From NCBI GenBank assembly GCA_024206195.1, contig JAAGZO010000777.1, forward strand, positions 1-38,015: a stretch of DNA of 38,015 nucleotides, written 5' to 3'. Within the stretch, counting starts at the first letter, position 1; every line of letters starts with the position of its first letter. Shown here one piece after another: positions 5,538-14,122 of the stretch. The notes under the pieces are model-generated. The model saw only the letters and a list, made by a program, of their open reading frames with translations. It did not search any database and was not told where the DNA came from. Made by a program: the position numbers and the translations under genes. This stretch comes from a bacterium. Its GTDB lineage: Archaea; Nanoarchaeota; Nanoarchaeia; Woesearchaeales; UBA10216.

Positions 5538-6239
5538 ATGAAAAAAGCACAGGCTGCAACTGAATATATACTTGTCGCAGCACTCGTTGCTATGGTAATA
5601 ATTCCAGTTGGCTTTATCTTTCAGAAATATACTCAGGGTGCAACAGAAGAGATGCAGGCTGCCCAGGTTCAACAGGCTGGACTTGACATTGTAACCCATG
5701 CAGAGACTATTTATTATATGGGTGCTCCGGCAAGAATACAAATAGAGGAGAGCCTGCCATCTGGCGTTCAAAACATGTCTTTTTTCAAAGACTGGACAAT
5801 GGATCCTCCTGTTAGTGAGTTTATTGTTTATGCGAGATTCCATGGAAAGCCATCAGAAAACTCATTTCTTTCAAGAATTAAAATAACTGATTCAAGTGAG
5901 TTAGATCCTGCTGAAGACAAGCTTCCTGAAGAAGCGTCTGCTGAAGGTAACAAAAAGATATGGCTTGAGGCATGGCCAGGTGTAAATGATCTTTCAGAGC
6001 CGTTTGTGTTAGTGGATTTTGGGGAGAGATGTCCTGTAGGTACATATAATGGCGGAGTCGTGCAAGCTTGTGGGGTATTTATTGGTAATATGCAACCCGA
6101 TTGCACAAATTTGTTGGGTACACTACAGAATACAAGCAGACAGGGAATAAGCTGGGATCACTGGTTTAATCATTGCCAGCAATATGATCTGAATGGTGAT
6201 TGCATGGTTAATAGCGACGGGTCTGGCGATTGTACTTAA
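5538..6239 (+). CDS. Pilin-like protein with class III signal (first gene of surface island)
   Basis: 233 aa. MKKAQAATEYILVAALVAMVIIPVGFIFQ is a classic archaeal prepilin signal: a basic start, cleavage expected before the Gln-containing AQAATEY, then a hydrophobic helix with Glu at +5-like position. The remainder is a soluble domain with a Cys-bearing tail (ERCPVGTYNGGVVQACG and DCTN...HCQQYDLNGDCM) resembling the Cys-rich style of later genes in the island. The C-terminal DLNGDCMVNSDGSGDC could bind calcium (dockerin-like DxNxD spacing, weak). SD GAGGT lies 3 nt before the ATG. It is 14 nt upstream of the next pilin-like gene, so probably an operon. Confidence 0.85.
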   Translation: MKKAQAATEYILVAALVAMVIIPVGFIFQKYTQGATEEMQAAQVQQAGLDIVTHAETIYYMGAPARIQIEESLPSGVQNMSFFKDWTMDPPVSEFIVYARFHGKPSENSFLSRIKITDSSELDPAEDKLPEEASAEGNKKIWLEAWPGVNDLSEPFVLVDFGERCPVGTYNGGVVQACGVFIGNMQPDCTNLLGTLQNTSRQGISWDHWFNHCQQYDLNGDCMVNSDGSGDCT

Positions 6240-6253
6240 GATAAGGTTTTTTA

Positions 6254-6961
6254 ATGAAAAAAGCGCAGTCATCTATTGAAGCAGCAGTTTTAATAGCTGT
6301 AATGTCCGTAATAGTTCTTGGTTTTGTTGCTGTTGTTACAACAAGCATGGTAGAAATAGAAAAACAAAATGAAAGGGTTGCAATAGAAGAAATTGCAGAT
6401 GTTGTTCAGTATGAGATAGGCTTGGCTTCATCAGCACAGGATGGCTATTCAAGAATATTTACGCTGCCTGATAAACTTTCTGGACATTCATATGCTGTGA
6501 AGTTGCGTGTTAGCAATATAGCCAGAAGGTGGGCAATTCCTCCGATTCCGGATGATACAAAATCAGAATTATTTATACAATATGTTGAGGAAGTAACTCA
6601 GGAAGGTGAGGATCAAACCCTTATTGAGGAGTACGAGACTTCCCGTGTTTTACCCTTTAACATAACTGGTACTATTAATGAGAACGAGGGGGCTGGTGGA
6701 TTTTCAAGGGAGTTTATAATAATAAAAGATTATGGGATAATTGCTATTACACCTGTGGGTTATTGCGATGCGGGTTCCTGCACCACAGAATTTACTAAAT
6801 GTGCGGTAGCTGCTGATGCTGGAGCATGTGATGATCTTGATCCAGCTTATTCGGATGCTTGTTGCGCAGATCATTTCATTTATTGTTGCTGCGATGGTGA
6901 TACTATTTGTGAACCTGGCCAGGGAGAGCGGCCAGACAATTGTGGTAGTGATTGTCCTTAA
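6254..6961 (+). CDS. Pilin-like protein with Cys-rich C-terminal tail
   Basis: 235 aa. MKKAQSSIEAAVLIAVMSVIVLGFVAVV is a class III signal. Residues about 30-170 form a beta-prone head domain. The last ~65 residues carry about 13 Cys, including ACCADHFIYCCCDGDTICEPGQGERPDNCGSDC. This contains the GDGxCxPGE..xNC..DC pattern that also occurs in the large secreted protein at 11852-14068. The shared motif suggests that the two proteins interact or were assembled from the same modules (inference). The Shine-Dalgarno is weak (AAGG), 14 nt after the previous gene, so translation may be coupled. Confidence 0.82.
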   Translation: MKKAQSSIEAAVLIAVMSVIVLGFVAVVTTSMVEIEKQNERVAIEEIADVVQYEIGLASSAQDGYSRIFTLPDKLSGHSYAVKLRVSNIARRWAIPPIPDDTKSELFIQYVEEVTQEGEDQTLIEEYETSRVLPFNITGTINENEGAGGFSREFIIIKDYGIIAITPVGYCDAGSCTTEFTKCAVAADAGACDDLDPAYSDACCADHFIYCCCDGDTICEPGQGERPDNCGSDCP

Positions 6962-6998
6962 TCGAAATGTATTTAAACATAAATAAAAAAAGAGGTAA

Positions 6999-7394
6999 AT
7001 GATGAAAAGAAAATCGCAGACATGGTCAACAGATGCAATAATTGCAACTGTGGTTTTTCTTGTCATAATAATAACATTTTTTTCTGTGCTAACTGGCAAA
7101 GCACAATCAGAGCGAGTAAAAGTTCTCGCTGAAGAAGGATCAAAAATACCTGACATGCTTTCATCTTATGATAACTCAAGCATCGCTTTTATCAAAGGGA
7201 CTGTTGTTGATCCTGACAAGCTTGATGAGTTTGCAAAAATGGATTATGATACTCTGAAGGGGCAGTTCGGATTGCAGGGAGAATTTTGCATTCACTTTGA
7301 AGATGAAGATGGAAACGTAGTCTTTATTGGAGAAGATGATAAGGTAGGCATAGGTAGTCCGAGGGTTACTATTGGCGGAATAGCCTGCGGCTAA
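6999..7394 (+). CDS. Small membrane-anchored surface protein, pilin-like N-terminus
   Basis: 131 aa from 6999; a second ATG at 7002 has better spacing from the GAGGT Shine-Dalgarno (5 nt) and may be the true start. The N-terminus MKRKSQTWSTDAIIATVVFLVIIITFF is a variant prepilin-like signal. The extracellular part ends in a domain of about 75 residues: DPDKLDEFAKMDYDTLKGQFG, then an acidic DEDG turn, then IGSPRVTIGGIACG. The same domain, at clear similarity, forms the C-terminus of the next gene. Function unknown. A TATA-like ATTTAAAC lies about 30 nt upstream. Confidence 0.78.
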   Translation: MMKRKSQTWSTDAIIATVVFLVIIITFFSVLTGKAQSERVKVLAEEGSKIPDMLSSYDNSSIAFIKGTVVDPDKLDEFAKMDYDTLKGQFGLQGEFCIHFEDEDGNVVFIGEDDKVGIGSPRVTIGGIACG

Positions 7395-7437
7395 AACAAA
7401 AGATATATAAATAAGAATCGCCAATGAGGTGTTTTAG

Positions 7438-7890
7438 ATGGTAAAAAAAAGAGGGAAAAGAGCTAAATCTAGGAGTATTCATCATAAACATCCTGTTCAT
7501 ACACGTCCTTCACCTCAACCTCAAAGCAAAGTAGGAGGCTGGTTGATTGTTATTCTGATAGTAGGTTTGCTTGTTGTGCTTTATTTTGTCGACTATTTTT
7601 CTGATGACAATAGTCAAATAATTTCTTCTGAGAAAGATAGATTGATTGGTGAAATAATTGCTGCAAACAATGCAGATGATGAACTGGCATTTATTATTCA
7701 TGACCAAGTAGACCCGCAAAAGCTTTCTGCATTTGCAAACATGAATTACGACGAACTAAAGGATGAGTTAGGCATGGAAAAGGATTTTGCTATATTCTTT
7801 ACAGACTCTGAAGGCGCAGTTATTCCAATTGGTGAAAAGATTTGCATTGGAAGCCCACGAGCAAAGGTCGGCGGAATCAATTGCGGTTAG
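7438..7890 (+). CDS. Membrane-anchored protein sharing the C-terminal domain of its upstream neighbour
   Basis: 150 aa. A strongly basic N-terminus of about 35 residues (VKKRGKRAKSRSIHHKH) is followed by one transmembrane helix (about 36-57) and a domain matching the previous protein: DPQKLSAFANMNYDELKDELG and IGSPRAKVGGINCG. The signal is not prepilin-like, so the same domain is displayed on two different anchors. The single C-terminal Cys is conserved in both. GAGGTG Shine-Dalgarno; TATA-like GATATATAAATA about 35 nt upstream. No known family recognised. Confidence 0.75.
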   Translation: MVKKRGKRAKSRSIHHKHPVHTRPSPQPQSKVGGWLIVILIVGLLVVLYFVDYFSDDNSQIISSEKDRLIGEIIAANNADDELAFIIHDQVDPQKLSAFANMNYDELKDELGMEKDFAIFFTDSEGAVIPIGEKICIGSPRAKVGGINCG

Positions 7891-7975
7891 ATTTCTTTTT
7901 TATGATTTTGACTTAGTTAATACTCTGAACAAAACCAAGTATTTATCACCACTTTGTCATGACAACAAACCGAAA

Positions 7976-7988
7976 GGTTTTTATAGGG
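7976..7988 (+). promoter_or_regulatory. TATA element for the 8012 gene
   Basis: The GGTTTTTATAGGG element is centred about 29 nt before the ATG at 8012, predicting a leaderless or near-leaderless mRNA. This element decides the start over upstream in-frame codons that overlap the previous gene. Confidence 0.55.
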
Positions 7989-8011
7989 TTGTTGCTTGTC
8001 TTTTTTCTATT

Positions 8012-9340
8012 ATGGCACTAGAGGACCTTAGGTTGCCTTATTGGGAAGAACGCAGTAGAGCTAATCATAGAGGCAGCACTGTGCTGCAAAATATGAAAGG
8101 AAATCTTCTCGAGGAGATTGTTAATGATTCTGCAGGCTGCGTTAGGAACAAAACCCTTACAACCCTTCTAACACTTTTCACTGTTGCTGCTATTGCAGCT
8201 GGATCTGTTATTGCTTACAAAAGCTGCGAATCAAACAATGATTCAACTCCGCCACCAATAACACCAATAGTGACTGTTGAGCCGACGTATCCACCAACAC
8301 CAACTGTTACACCCGATCCTACTGTTATGCCAACGCCAGAGACACCGACGTCAACTGAGACACCAACACCTCTGCCAGACGTACCAGAGGATGTGAGTCA
8401 CAACTTGGATGTTCTTAGCGATTACAATCCCAAATTAGTTGACTTTCTTAGAGAACAGCCATGGTATCTTGATGGAATCAATGAAGAAGAAAGCATATTC
8501 ATTCTTGATGGTTTAGGCAGGAAGCCGAGTGCGCAGGGTGTTGGACCATCTGATTCTCGTAATGATGTTTTAATGAAAATTGTTGAAAACGAGCAGTATA
8601 AAATAGAAAAAGTACAGCTTAATGGCGGTGAAAAGAATGTTCTTGTTATGTATGAGGAGGATCACATGCTTGATCCAGTCATGAACCTTGCTCTTGCAGC
8701 AGCACCGCGTGTAGAGGATTATCTTGGAATGGAATTTCCAAGGGACACACTGACTGTTTATGTCAGGAGTGAGGGAGGGGATTTTGGAGTCAATGCAACA
8801 GCGATTGTTGTTAAGCCTGACGCTGATTTTTTTCCTGAACGGGCTGTTGTCCGTGAAATAAAGCACGCAATGTGGCATACTGATAGTGAAGGTAGGATGG
8901 GAAGAACAGAAGACATGGAGCAGTCTGAAGGTGATGCGGAATTATGCGCTTATGTTGTGTTAGAGGAATTATCAAAAACAAATCCTGATTTATTGAGCAA
9001 GGAATACACTGTTGAGGAACGTTTTACTTATGCAGTTAACAAGCTTAATGGACTGGGCTTATTGAGTGAGCCAGCAACAAGTCCGCGATTTGATAATCAA
9101 AGATTGGGTACTCATTATCTAAAATGGTTCATGGTGCTTAATGATGTTCGCAATGCAATGGGAGCTGAGGCATACTCTGCAGCAAGGGGAGAGATGTATG
9201 AATACAAGGATAACTATGACGGGCCTCTTCTTCAGGGTCCGGTTATCAAAGAAAAAGAGCTTCAGGAATTCATGATGAAGCACGCACCTAATCCTCTTGC
9301 TGTTGAAACGATTTTTACCATGAGTGTTTTTGGCGAGTAA
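8012..9340 (+). CDS. Membrane-anchored, Thr/Pro-linked protein with degenerate zinc-peptidase motif
   Basis: 442 aa from the ATG at 8012. A cytoplasmic tail of about 45 residues is followed by one transmembrane helix (LLTLFTVAAIAAGSVIAY), then a Thr/Pro linker at about 80-130 typical of extracellular, possibly glycosylated stalks. The globular part contains H285-A-M-W-H289 followed by E306-G-D-A-E. That spacing and the EGDAE...AYVVLEEL helix resemble the HExxH...E zinc site of gluzincin peptidases. The catalytic Glu position is Ala, so it may bind metal without cleaving peptides, or be a different fold. It is placed within the pilin/Cys-rich island. Confidence 0.78.
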   Translation: MALEDLRLPYWEERSRANHRGSTVLQNMKGNLLEEIVNDSAGCVRNKTLTTLLTLFTVAAIAAGSVIAYKSCESNNDSTPPPITPIVTVEPTYPPTPTVTPDPTVMPTPETPTSTETPTPLPDVPEDVSHNLDVLSDYNPKLVDFLREQPWYLDGINEEESIFILDGLGRKPSAQGVGPSDSRNDVLMKIVENEQYKIEKVQLNGGEKNVLVMYEEDHMLDPVMNLALAAAPRVEDYLGMEFPRDTLTVYVRSEGGDFGVNATAIVVKPDADFFPERAVVREIKHAMWHTDSEGRMGRTEDMEQSEGDAELCAYVVLEELSKTNPDLLSKEYTVEERFTYAVNKLNGLGLLSEPATSPRFDNQRLGTHYLKWFMVLNDVRNAMGAEAYSAARGEMYEYKDNYDGPLLQGPVIKEKELQEFMMKHAPNPLAVETIFTMSVFGE

Positions 9341-9352
9341 ATTCTTAAATTA

Positions 9353-9368
9353 GAAAGATTTATATATT
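9353..9368 (+). promoter_or_regulatory. TATA element identical to that of the 5538 gene
   Basis: AAAGATTTATATATTA matches position for position the element at 5492-5507. It lies about 50-60 nt before the Cys-rich gene, leaving a leader with GAGGTG. Confidence 0.6.
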
Positions 9369-9416
9369 ACTAATGTAAGAGTTTATATTGTAATACAAAG
9401 AAGAGGTGCATGTTAT

Positions 9417-11852
9417 TTGCGTTTTAATTTATTCGGCTTTATTTTATTGTTGTTTCTAGTTATCTTGCCCCTGTCTGTTTTGGGAGATGCTTGTGAGGAT
9501 TATTATTATTCTCACGGAAGTTGCCGTACTTATGCACAATACTGTGATGGCTCTGATATTTGGCAGGTTGCTTGTCAGACCGCTAGTGTTGGCGATTGTT
9601 CTGAAAGGACAAGCACTAGAGCGCGTGTTACAGATTGTGCTAGAGCAAGTAGTTGTTTGGATGAAACACATACAATGTATGGGGTTGGTTGTGATTATAA
9701 TAATGATGGTACTGCTGAATGCAGATTTTCACCTGGCACTGGTATAAACTGCGAAACAATGAACTTCTGTTCTTATGGAAGAAAAACAAGCTTTTTTTGC
9801 GATGATTCAAGACCTGATGTAGCTTGTACTGCATCACCCGCTACTCCTTACACTGATGAATGTTGCAAGGAGCTAGATCCGGATTATACTCAATGCTCTT
9901 CTGGCTGTACTGACCTTGATTCTGATCCGGACAATTGCGGCACATGTGGTAATGTATGCACTTCAGGATGTAATCCGGCAACTGGAATGTCAGGATTAGG
10001 TGTTTGTTCTAATAGAGATTGTGTTGAAACCTGCCTGGATGATAATCCAGTTTATAGTTGTTGCCCTGCATCATTAAGTGATGGTTCTCGTATTGCTTAT
10101 TGTGATGGGGGTATTAATGGTATATGCGCACTGCAACAGGATCTGTGTGATAACGGCAGACAAGATCCTGGTGAAGATGGAATTGATTGTGGGCCTGCTT
10201 GCGGTGTTAATTGCTGCGATGTTGCTCCTGAGATTATATATATGATGGTTGATGGGCGGGTTATTACTGGTGGATTTGGCATGCCGCCTAACTCTGAGAA
10301 ATTTGTTAGTGTCAGGTTTCATAACCCTGCTGGACCAACTTGTGGTGTTGGAAGTTTTATTATTTGGTCTGCTTGTAATTCTGGTGTTTCTTGCACAGGT
10401 GGAACTGTAATAGATATTCATCCTGGTTTAAGTGCAACCCTTACTACTCGTGTCTCTTCAGCAGGCGTAGCTCCTGGTTCTTATCCTGCAACTTTTTCTA
10501 TTGGTAGAATAAACCATGGGTTTGATTCAAGAGCAGTGACTGTTTCTGTTGCTAATTATTATGAGCCTGGTGTTTGTGGTAATGGTATTGTTGAGACTGG
10601 TGAGCTGTGTGATGGTAATATAATACCTCCTTCTTGCCAAGGTATGTATGAAGGCCTTCCTCTTGATACTTTTTTAGGTTGTACTGAGAGTTGTAGTTGT
10701 ATAAGTAAGGCTTGTTCGGGTTCTACTGGTACTAGGAGTTGCAATTCTGATTGTACTTTAGATACAAGCAGATGTATAGCACCTGGATGTGGTAATGATA
10801 TTTGTGATGCTTATTTAGGTGAGCAGTGTGATGGTTCTGATTTTTGTGTTAGTAATTCCTGTGTTGGTTTAGGTTATTCTGGTGGAGGTTCTCCGAGTTG
10901 TTTTCCTGATGGTCATTCTCGGGAGTGTCAGGTAGATGCTTCTGCTTGCACTTATAGTTGCCAGCGGAATAATCCATGCACTAATCAAGGAGAGAAGTGT
11001 TGTGATGGTGATGGTAATCTTTTTGAGTGTCAGATGGATTTCGAGGTAACAGTTTCTTCTGAAGAAACAGGCACTATGGGAGAAATCAGGTGGATTGCTC
11101 ATGTAAACAGTCTTAGAGGAGATTCTCCTTTTTCATATAGCTGGAGTGGAAGTGATGGTTTAAGTGGAACTGGGCAAAGTATTACTATGTCGTATCCTTC
11201 TCCTGGAACAAAGACAGCTTCTGTTACAGTAACTGATTCAAGTGGACATTCAGTATCAGAAGGATATGTAGCAACTGCTACAGCAACTGCTGAACCTGAG
11301 TTCCCTGTTAGATTTGTTGCAGGAACATTGGATAAAAATATTGTATGGAACGAGCAGGCTTGGCAGCGTGGTTCAGGCTTTCACTTATATTATGAATATA
11401 CTTGGGACTGTGTTGGTGTAGGTTCAGATTCTAGTAATGAAGGTATTACTCATGGTAAGGGTGAAAATATGGGTTGTGTTGCTAACTCTCCTGCTACATG
11501 TTCTTCTTCATGTCCGTGGGACTATTGTGTTCCGGAAAGTTCCTGCGTATCCTATTGGCAGTGTGACGCATATTTCCGGGGGGACATGCGGAGGACCTGT
11601 TGCCTGAATACTAATCCTTCAGATTCCCGTTGCTCTGGTTGCAGGTATTCAAATATAGGGTATTGGACTGGTTCTGGTTATCTTGGATACTTCAAAAGAA
11701 CTCTCAACTGTCCTAATGGTTATTCACTTGTATTCACAGGATGCACTGGGGGTAGATTATGTCCAACATATTGGGATCCATATTTTCCTACTTCGTCCTT
11801 TGACGGCTATGAAGGCATTAGATCTTGTACTTATGATTGTGTGAGGAATTGA
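9417..11852 (+). CDS. Large secreted Cys-rich protein with PKD-like domain
   Basis: 811 aa from a TTG start. Residues 1-23 (RFNLFGFILLLFLVILPLSVLG) are a Sec signal peptide. Cys-rich repeats follow, including CGNGIVETGELCDG and CGNDICDAYLGEQCDG, the pattern of bacterial/archaeal Cys-rich (DUF4215-like) repeats. A PKD-like beta-sandwich occupies roughly residues 540-625 (PFSYSWSGSDGLSG...PGTKTASVTVTDSSG). The last ~170 residues are again rich in Cys pairs. No C-terminal membrane helix is seen, so it is secreted or held by disulfides or partners. A GAGGTG Shine-Dalgarno (9403-9408) also precedes an out-of-frame ATG at 9410. Codons are strongly T-ending compared with neighbours. Confidence 0.85.
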   Translation: MRFNLFGFILLLFLVILPLSVLGDACEDYYYSHGSCRTYAQYCDGSDIWQVACQTASVGDCSERTSTRARVTDCARASSCLDETHTMYGVGCDYNNDGTAECRFSPGTGINCETMNFCSYGRKTSFFCDDSRPDVACTASPATPYTDECCKELDPDYTQCSSGCTDLDSDPDNCGTCGNVCTSGCNPATGMSGLGVCSNRDCVETCLDDNPVYSCCPASLSDGSRIAYCDGGINGICALQQDLCDNGRQDPGEDGIDCGPACGVNCCDVAPEIIYMMVDGRVITGGFGMPPNSEKFVSVRFHNPAGPTCGVGSFIIWSACNSGVSCTGGTVIDIHPGLSATLTTRVSSAGVAPGSYPATFSIGRINHGFDSRAVTVSVANYYEPGVCGNGIVETGELCDGNIIPPSCQGMYEGLPLDTFLGCTESCSCISKACSGSTGTRSCNSDCTLDTSRCIAPGCGNDICDAYLGEQCDGSDFCVSNSCVGLGYSGGGSPSCFPDGHSRECQVDASACTYSCQRNNPCTNQGEKCCDGDGNLFECQMDFEVTVSSEETGTMGEIRWIAHVNSLRGDSPFSYSWSGSDGLSGTGQSITMSYPSPGTKTASVTVTDSSGHSVSEGYVATATATAEPEFPVRFVAGTLDKNIVWNEQAWQRGSGFHLYYEYTWDCVGVGSDSSNEGITHGKGENMGCVANSPATCSSSCPWDYCVPESSCVSYWQCDAYFRGDMRRTCCLNTNPSDSRCSGCRYSNIGYWTGSGYLGYFKRTLNCPNGYSLVFTGCTGGRLCPTYWDPYFPTSSFDGYEGIRSCTYDCVRN

Positions 11853-14068
11853 TGATGAAAAAAATATTATTAACACTTGGATTTTTTGCAGTTTTGCTTC
11901 TTTTAGTTAATAGTGTTTTTGCTGCATCTGCTAATAGTTGGCAAAGCGTTGGCGATTGTTCAGCTGAAGGTTGTTGTCCTAGGGAACCTTGTACTGGTTT
12001 TGATTGTGGTTGTTGTGAACCATCTGTTTGTGGTAATGGTGTTCAAGAAACTGGTGAGGAGTGTGATGGAAGTGATATTCCTATTACTTGTGAAGATGCG
12101 GGTTTTGATAGCGGTTCTATGAGATGTACTGGTTCTTGTGTTTTAGATAGAAGTGGTTGCGTAGGTAATGTTGCTGCTATTCCTGATCCTCCGCCTGCTA
12201 CATGTCCTAATGGTGTATGTGCTGGTGGCGAATCTTGTACTAATTGCCCTCAGGATTGTGGAGCCTGTCCTTTCTGCGGTGATGGTAACTGTGATCCTGG
12301 TGAAACATGTACTACTTGTTGGCGTGATTGTGGACTATGTTGTGGAAATGGTCGTCCAGATCCTAATGAGCAGTGTGATAATGGCGACCCTTCTCGTGGC
12401 GGAACTAATGGTGTGAGGTGTACTGCTTCATATAGTCCTACTTATCCTCCAAATACTTGTCAGTATTGTACTACTTCCTGTACTTGGGATACTGTAACTG
12501 GTCCTTATTGTGGCGATGGTACAAGAGATGCTGCTTATAATGAGGAATGTGATTTGGGGACTGGTGTAAATAGTAATGCTCCTAACATGTGTAGGCCTGA
12601 TTGTACAGCGCCTTATTGTGGTGATGGTATACATGATTATGATTCTCCTTATCATGATAATGAGGCGTGCGATGATGGGAATCTGAATAGTGATACTACC
12701 CCTAATGCTTGTAGATCTACTTGTATATTGCCTTATTGTAGTGATGGTGTGATTGATCCGTTATATCGGGAGGCTTGTGATTGCGGTTCAGATGGTTCTT
12801 GTACTCTTGCTGAGCTAGGTGGTTTTACATGTGTTTCTTTGACTGATCCGCATCCTGAGTATGGTCCATCTGGTACTGGCGGTAACTTGGATTGTTATCC
12901 TAAAGATCATGCTACTGAGTGTCAGTTTGATACTTTAGATTGTTGTTTTGATTCTTGGAAGGTTTGTAATCCTGGCAGGTGTGAGCATCTTCTTGGTGAT
13001 CATGGTTATTATTCTACTCCTGATCCTAATAATATGGATTTTAAGCATTGTTGTGACAGGGATGAGACCTGTGTTTGCGAGACTGATGATTCTGACATAG
13101 GTTGTTGCAGAGGTCAGGATTCTTGTGTTTCTGAAGGTACGTGTTATCCAAGTCTTGAGCGAACTACTGAGATGGTTGATGAGAGATGGCATAATATGGA
13201 TGATGGTGAAAAATATATGCTGTGTTATTATTTGAATGAAGCTGATTGTGAGGAGAAAATTGGTTGTGTTATGGATGGTGGGCATTGTGTTGCTCAGGAT
13301 GAGTATTATGCTATAACTCTTGCTGATATGTTTGCTGGCAGGTTTGATTATGCGAATAATATTGCTAGCAGCTTGCAGATTGAGAGAGACAGGGATGGTT
13401 TTAGAGATAGTCAGGTCTTTTATTCTGAGACTGTTAATATTGCGGAGGACTTGTTAGTTTGTGATCCTGGTGTTTGGGTTCTTCCTGAGGGTAATATTAG
13501 TGGTACTGTTTATGATGGGGATAGAAATCGTCTTGCTGGTGCTACTGTAAGTGTTTTGGGTACTGATCTTAGTGCTGTTACTGCTTCTGCTCCTCCTGGT
13601 GCGGTTGGTGACTATCTTATTACTAATGTTTTGTTTGGTTCTTATGATATTGTTGCTTCTAAGGAGAGTGCGCGTTTTTATGATGCTACTCGTTATGATT
13701 TGTATGTTCCTGCATTTGGCACTTTGTCTGGTTTGGACTTTTATTTGAGTACTAGTGATTCCACTTGTCAGCCTGACTGTACTTTTAGTGGTGATAATTT
13801 CTGTCATGAGGAATGTGAAGGACTTAATGGTTGCGATTTCAATCCTGATGATGTTGCTAATTATTGTGATGATGAGACCAGAGGTTTTATTGTTGATTAT
13901 GATCCTAGTCCAGGTCAGAAGGTTGAGTGTTGTGAAGGCTCTCCTACTTTCCCTAAGGATCTTGCTGCCAGTACTGAGGTTAAGAAGGCAGGTTCTGTTG
14001 CCAGGGTTACAAAGACTGTGTGGTATCAGGGCAAGCGTATTAACATGGTAATTGACGTATTCGAGTGA
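11852..14068 (+). CDS. Large secreted Cys-rich protein with carboxypeptidase-regulatory-like domain
   Basis: 738 aa from ATG 11852 (or 737 from 11855); the start overlaps the previous stop (TGATG), with GAGG upstream, so translation is coupled. Residues 1-23 are a Sec signal peptide. At least five repeats of the CGNG/CGDG...ECD or CDPGETC type follow (for example CGDGNCDPGETCTTCWRDCG, YCGDGTRDAAYNEECDLG). Around residues 550-635 a carboxypeptidase-regulatory-like beta domain is visible (ISGTVYDGDRNRLAGATVSVLG). A final Cys-rich segment follows. There is no membrane anchor. The protein is probably an extracellular structural or adhesive component; ligand unknown. It shares the T-ending codon style of its upstream neighbour. 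Confidence 0.85.
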   Translation: MMKKILLTLGFFAVLLLLVNSVFAASANSWQSVGDCSAEGCCPREPCTGFDCGCCEPSVCGNGVQETGEECDGSDIPITCEDAGFDSGSMRCTGSCVLDRSGCVGNVAAIPDPPPATCPNGVCAGGESCTNCPQDCGACPFCGDGNCDPGETCTTCWRDCGLCCGNGRPDPNEQCDNGDPSRGGTNGVRCTASYSPTYPPNTCQYCTTSCTWDTVTGPYCGDGTRDAAYNEECDLGTGVNSNAPNMCRPDCTAPYCGDGIHDYDSPYHDNEACDDGNLNSDTTPNACRSTCILPYCSDGVIDPLYREACDCGSDGSCTLAELGGFTCVSLTDPHPEYGPSGTGGNLDCYPKDHATECQFDTLDCCFDSWKVCNPGRCEHLLGDHGYYSTPDPNNMDFKHCCDRDETCVCETDDSDIGCCRGQDSCVSEGTCYPSLERTTEMVDERWHNMDDGEKYMLCYYLNEADCEEKIGCVMDGGHCVAQDEYYAITLADMFAGRFDYANNIASSLQIERDRDGFRDSQVFYSETVNIAEDLLVCDPGVWVLPEGNISGTVYDGDRNRLAGATVSVLGTDLSAVTASAPPGAVGDYLITNVLFGSYDIVASKESARFYDATRYDLYVPAFGTLSGLDFYLSTSDSTCQPDCTFSGDNFCHEECEGLNGCDFNPDDVANYCDDETRGFIVDYDPSPGQKVECCEGSPTFPKDLAASTEVKKAGSVARVTKTVWYQGKRINMVIDVFE

Positions 14069-14122
14069 TTTCTTGTTTAAGCGATAATCTTAAAAAGGAG
14101 TTAATACATAGTAGGTATTAGT

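Noticed and set aside
7787..8011. Longer N-terminus for the 8012 protein
   Set aside because: It overlaps the coding sequence of the 7438 gene in another frame, and the TATA box near 7982 lies inside it.
12168..12416. Plus-strand Val/Leu-rich open frames inside the Cys-rich gene at 11852
   Set aside because: They are alternate-frame reads of repeated TGTGGTGAT-type codons, giving hydrophobic nonsense; the Cys-repeat frame is clearly the coding one.
10074..13807. Long minus-strand open frames rich in Ile, Thr, Asn and Ser opposite the Cys-rich genes
   Set aside because: They are antisense shadows created by the T-ending codon bias of the plus-strand genes; they have no promoters, ribosome binding sites or recognisable domains.
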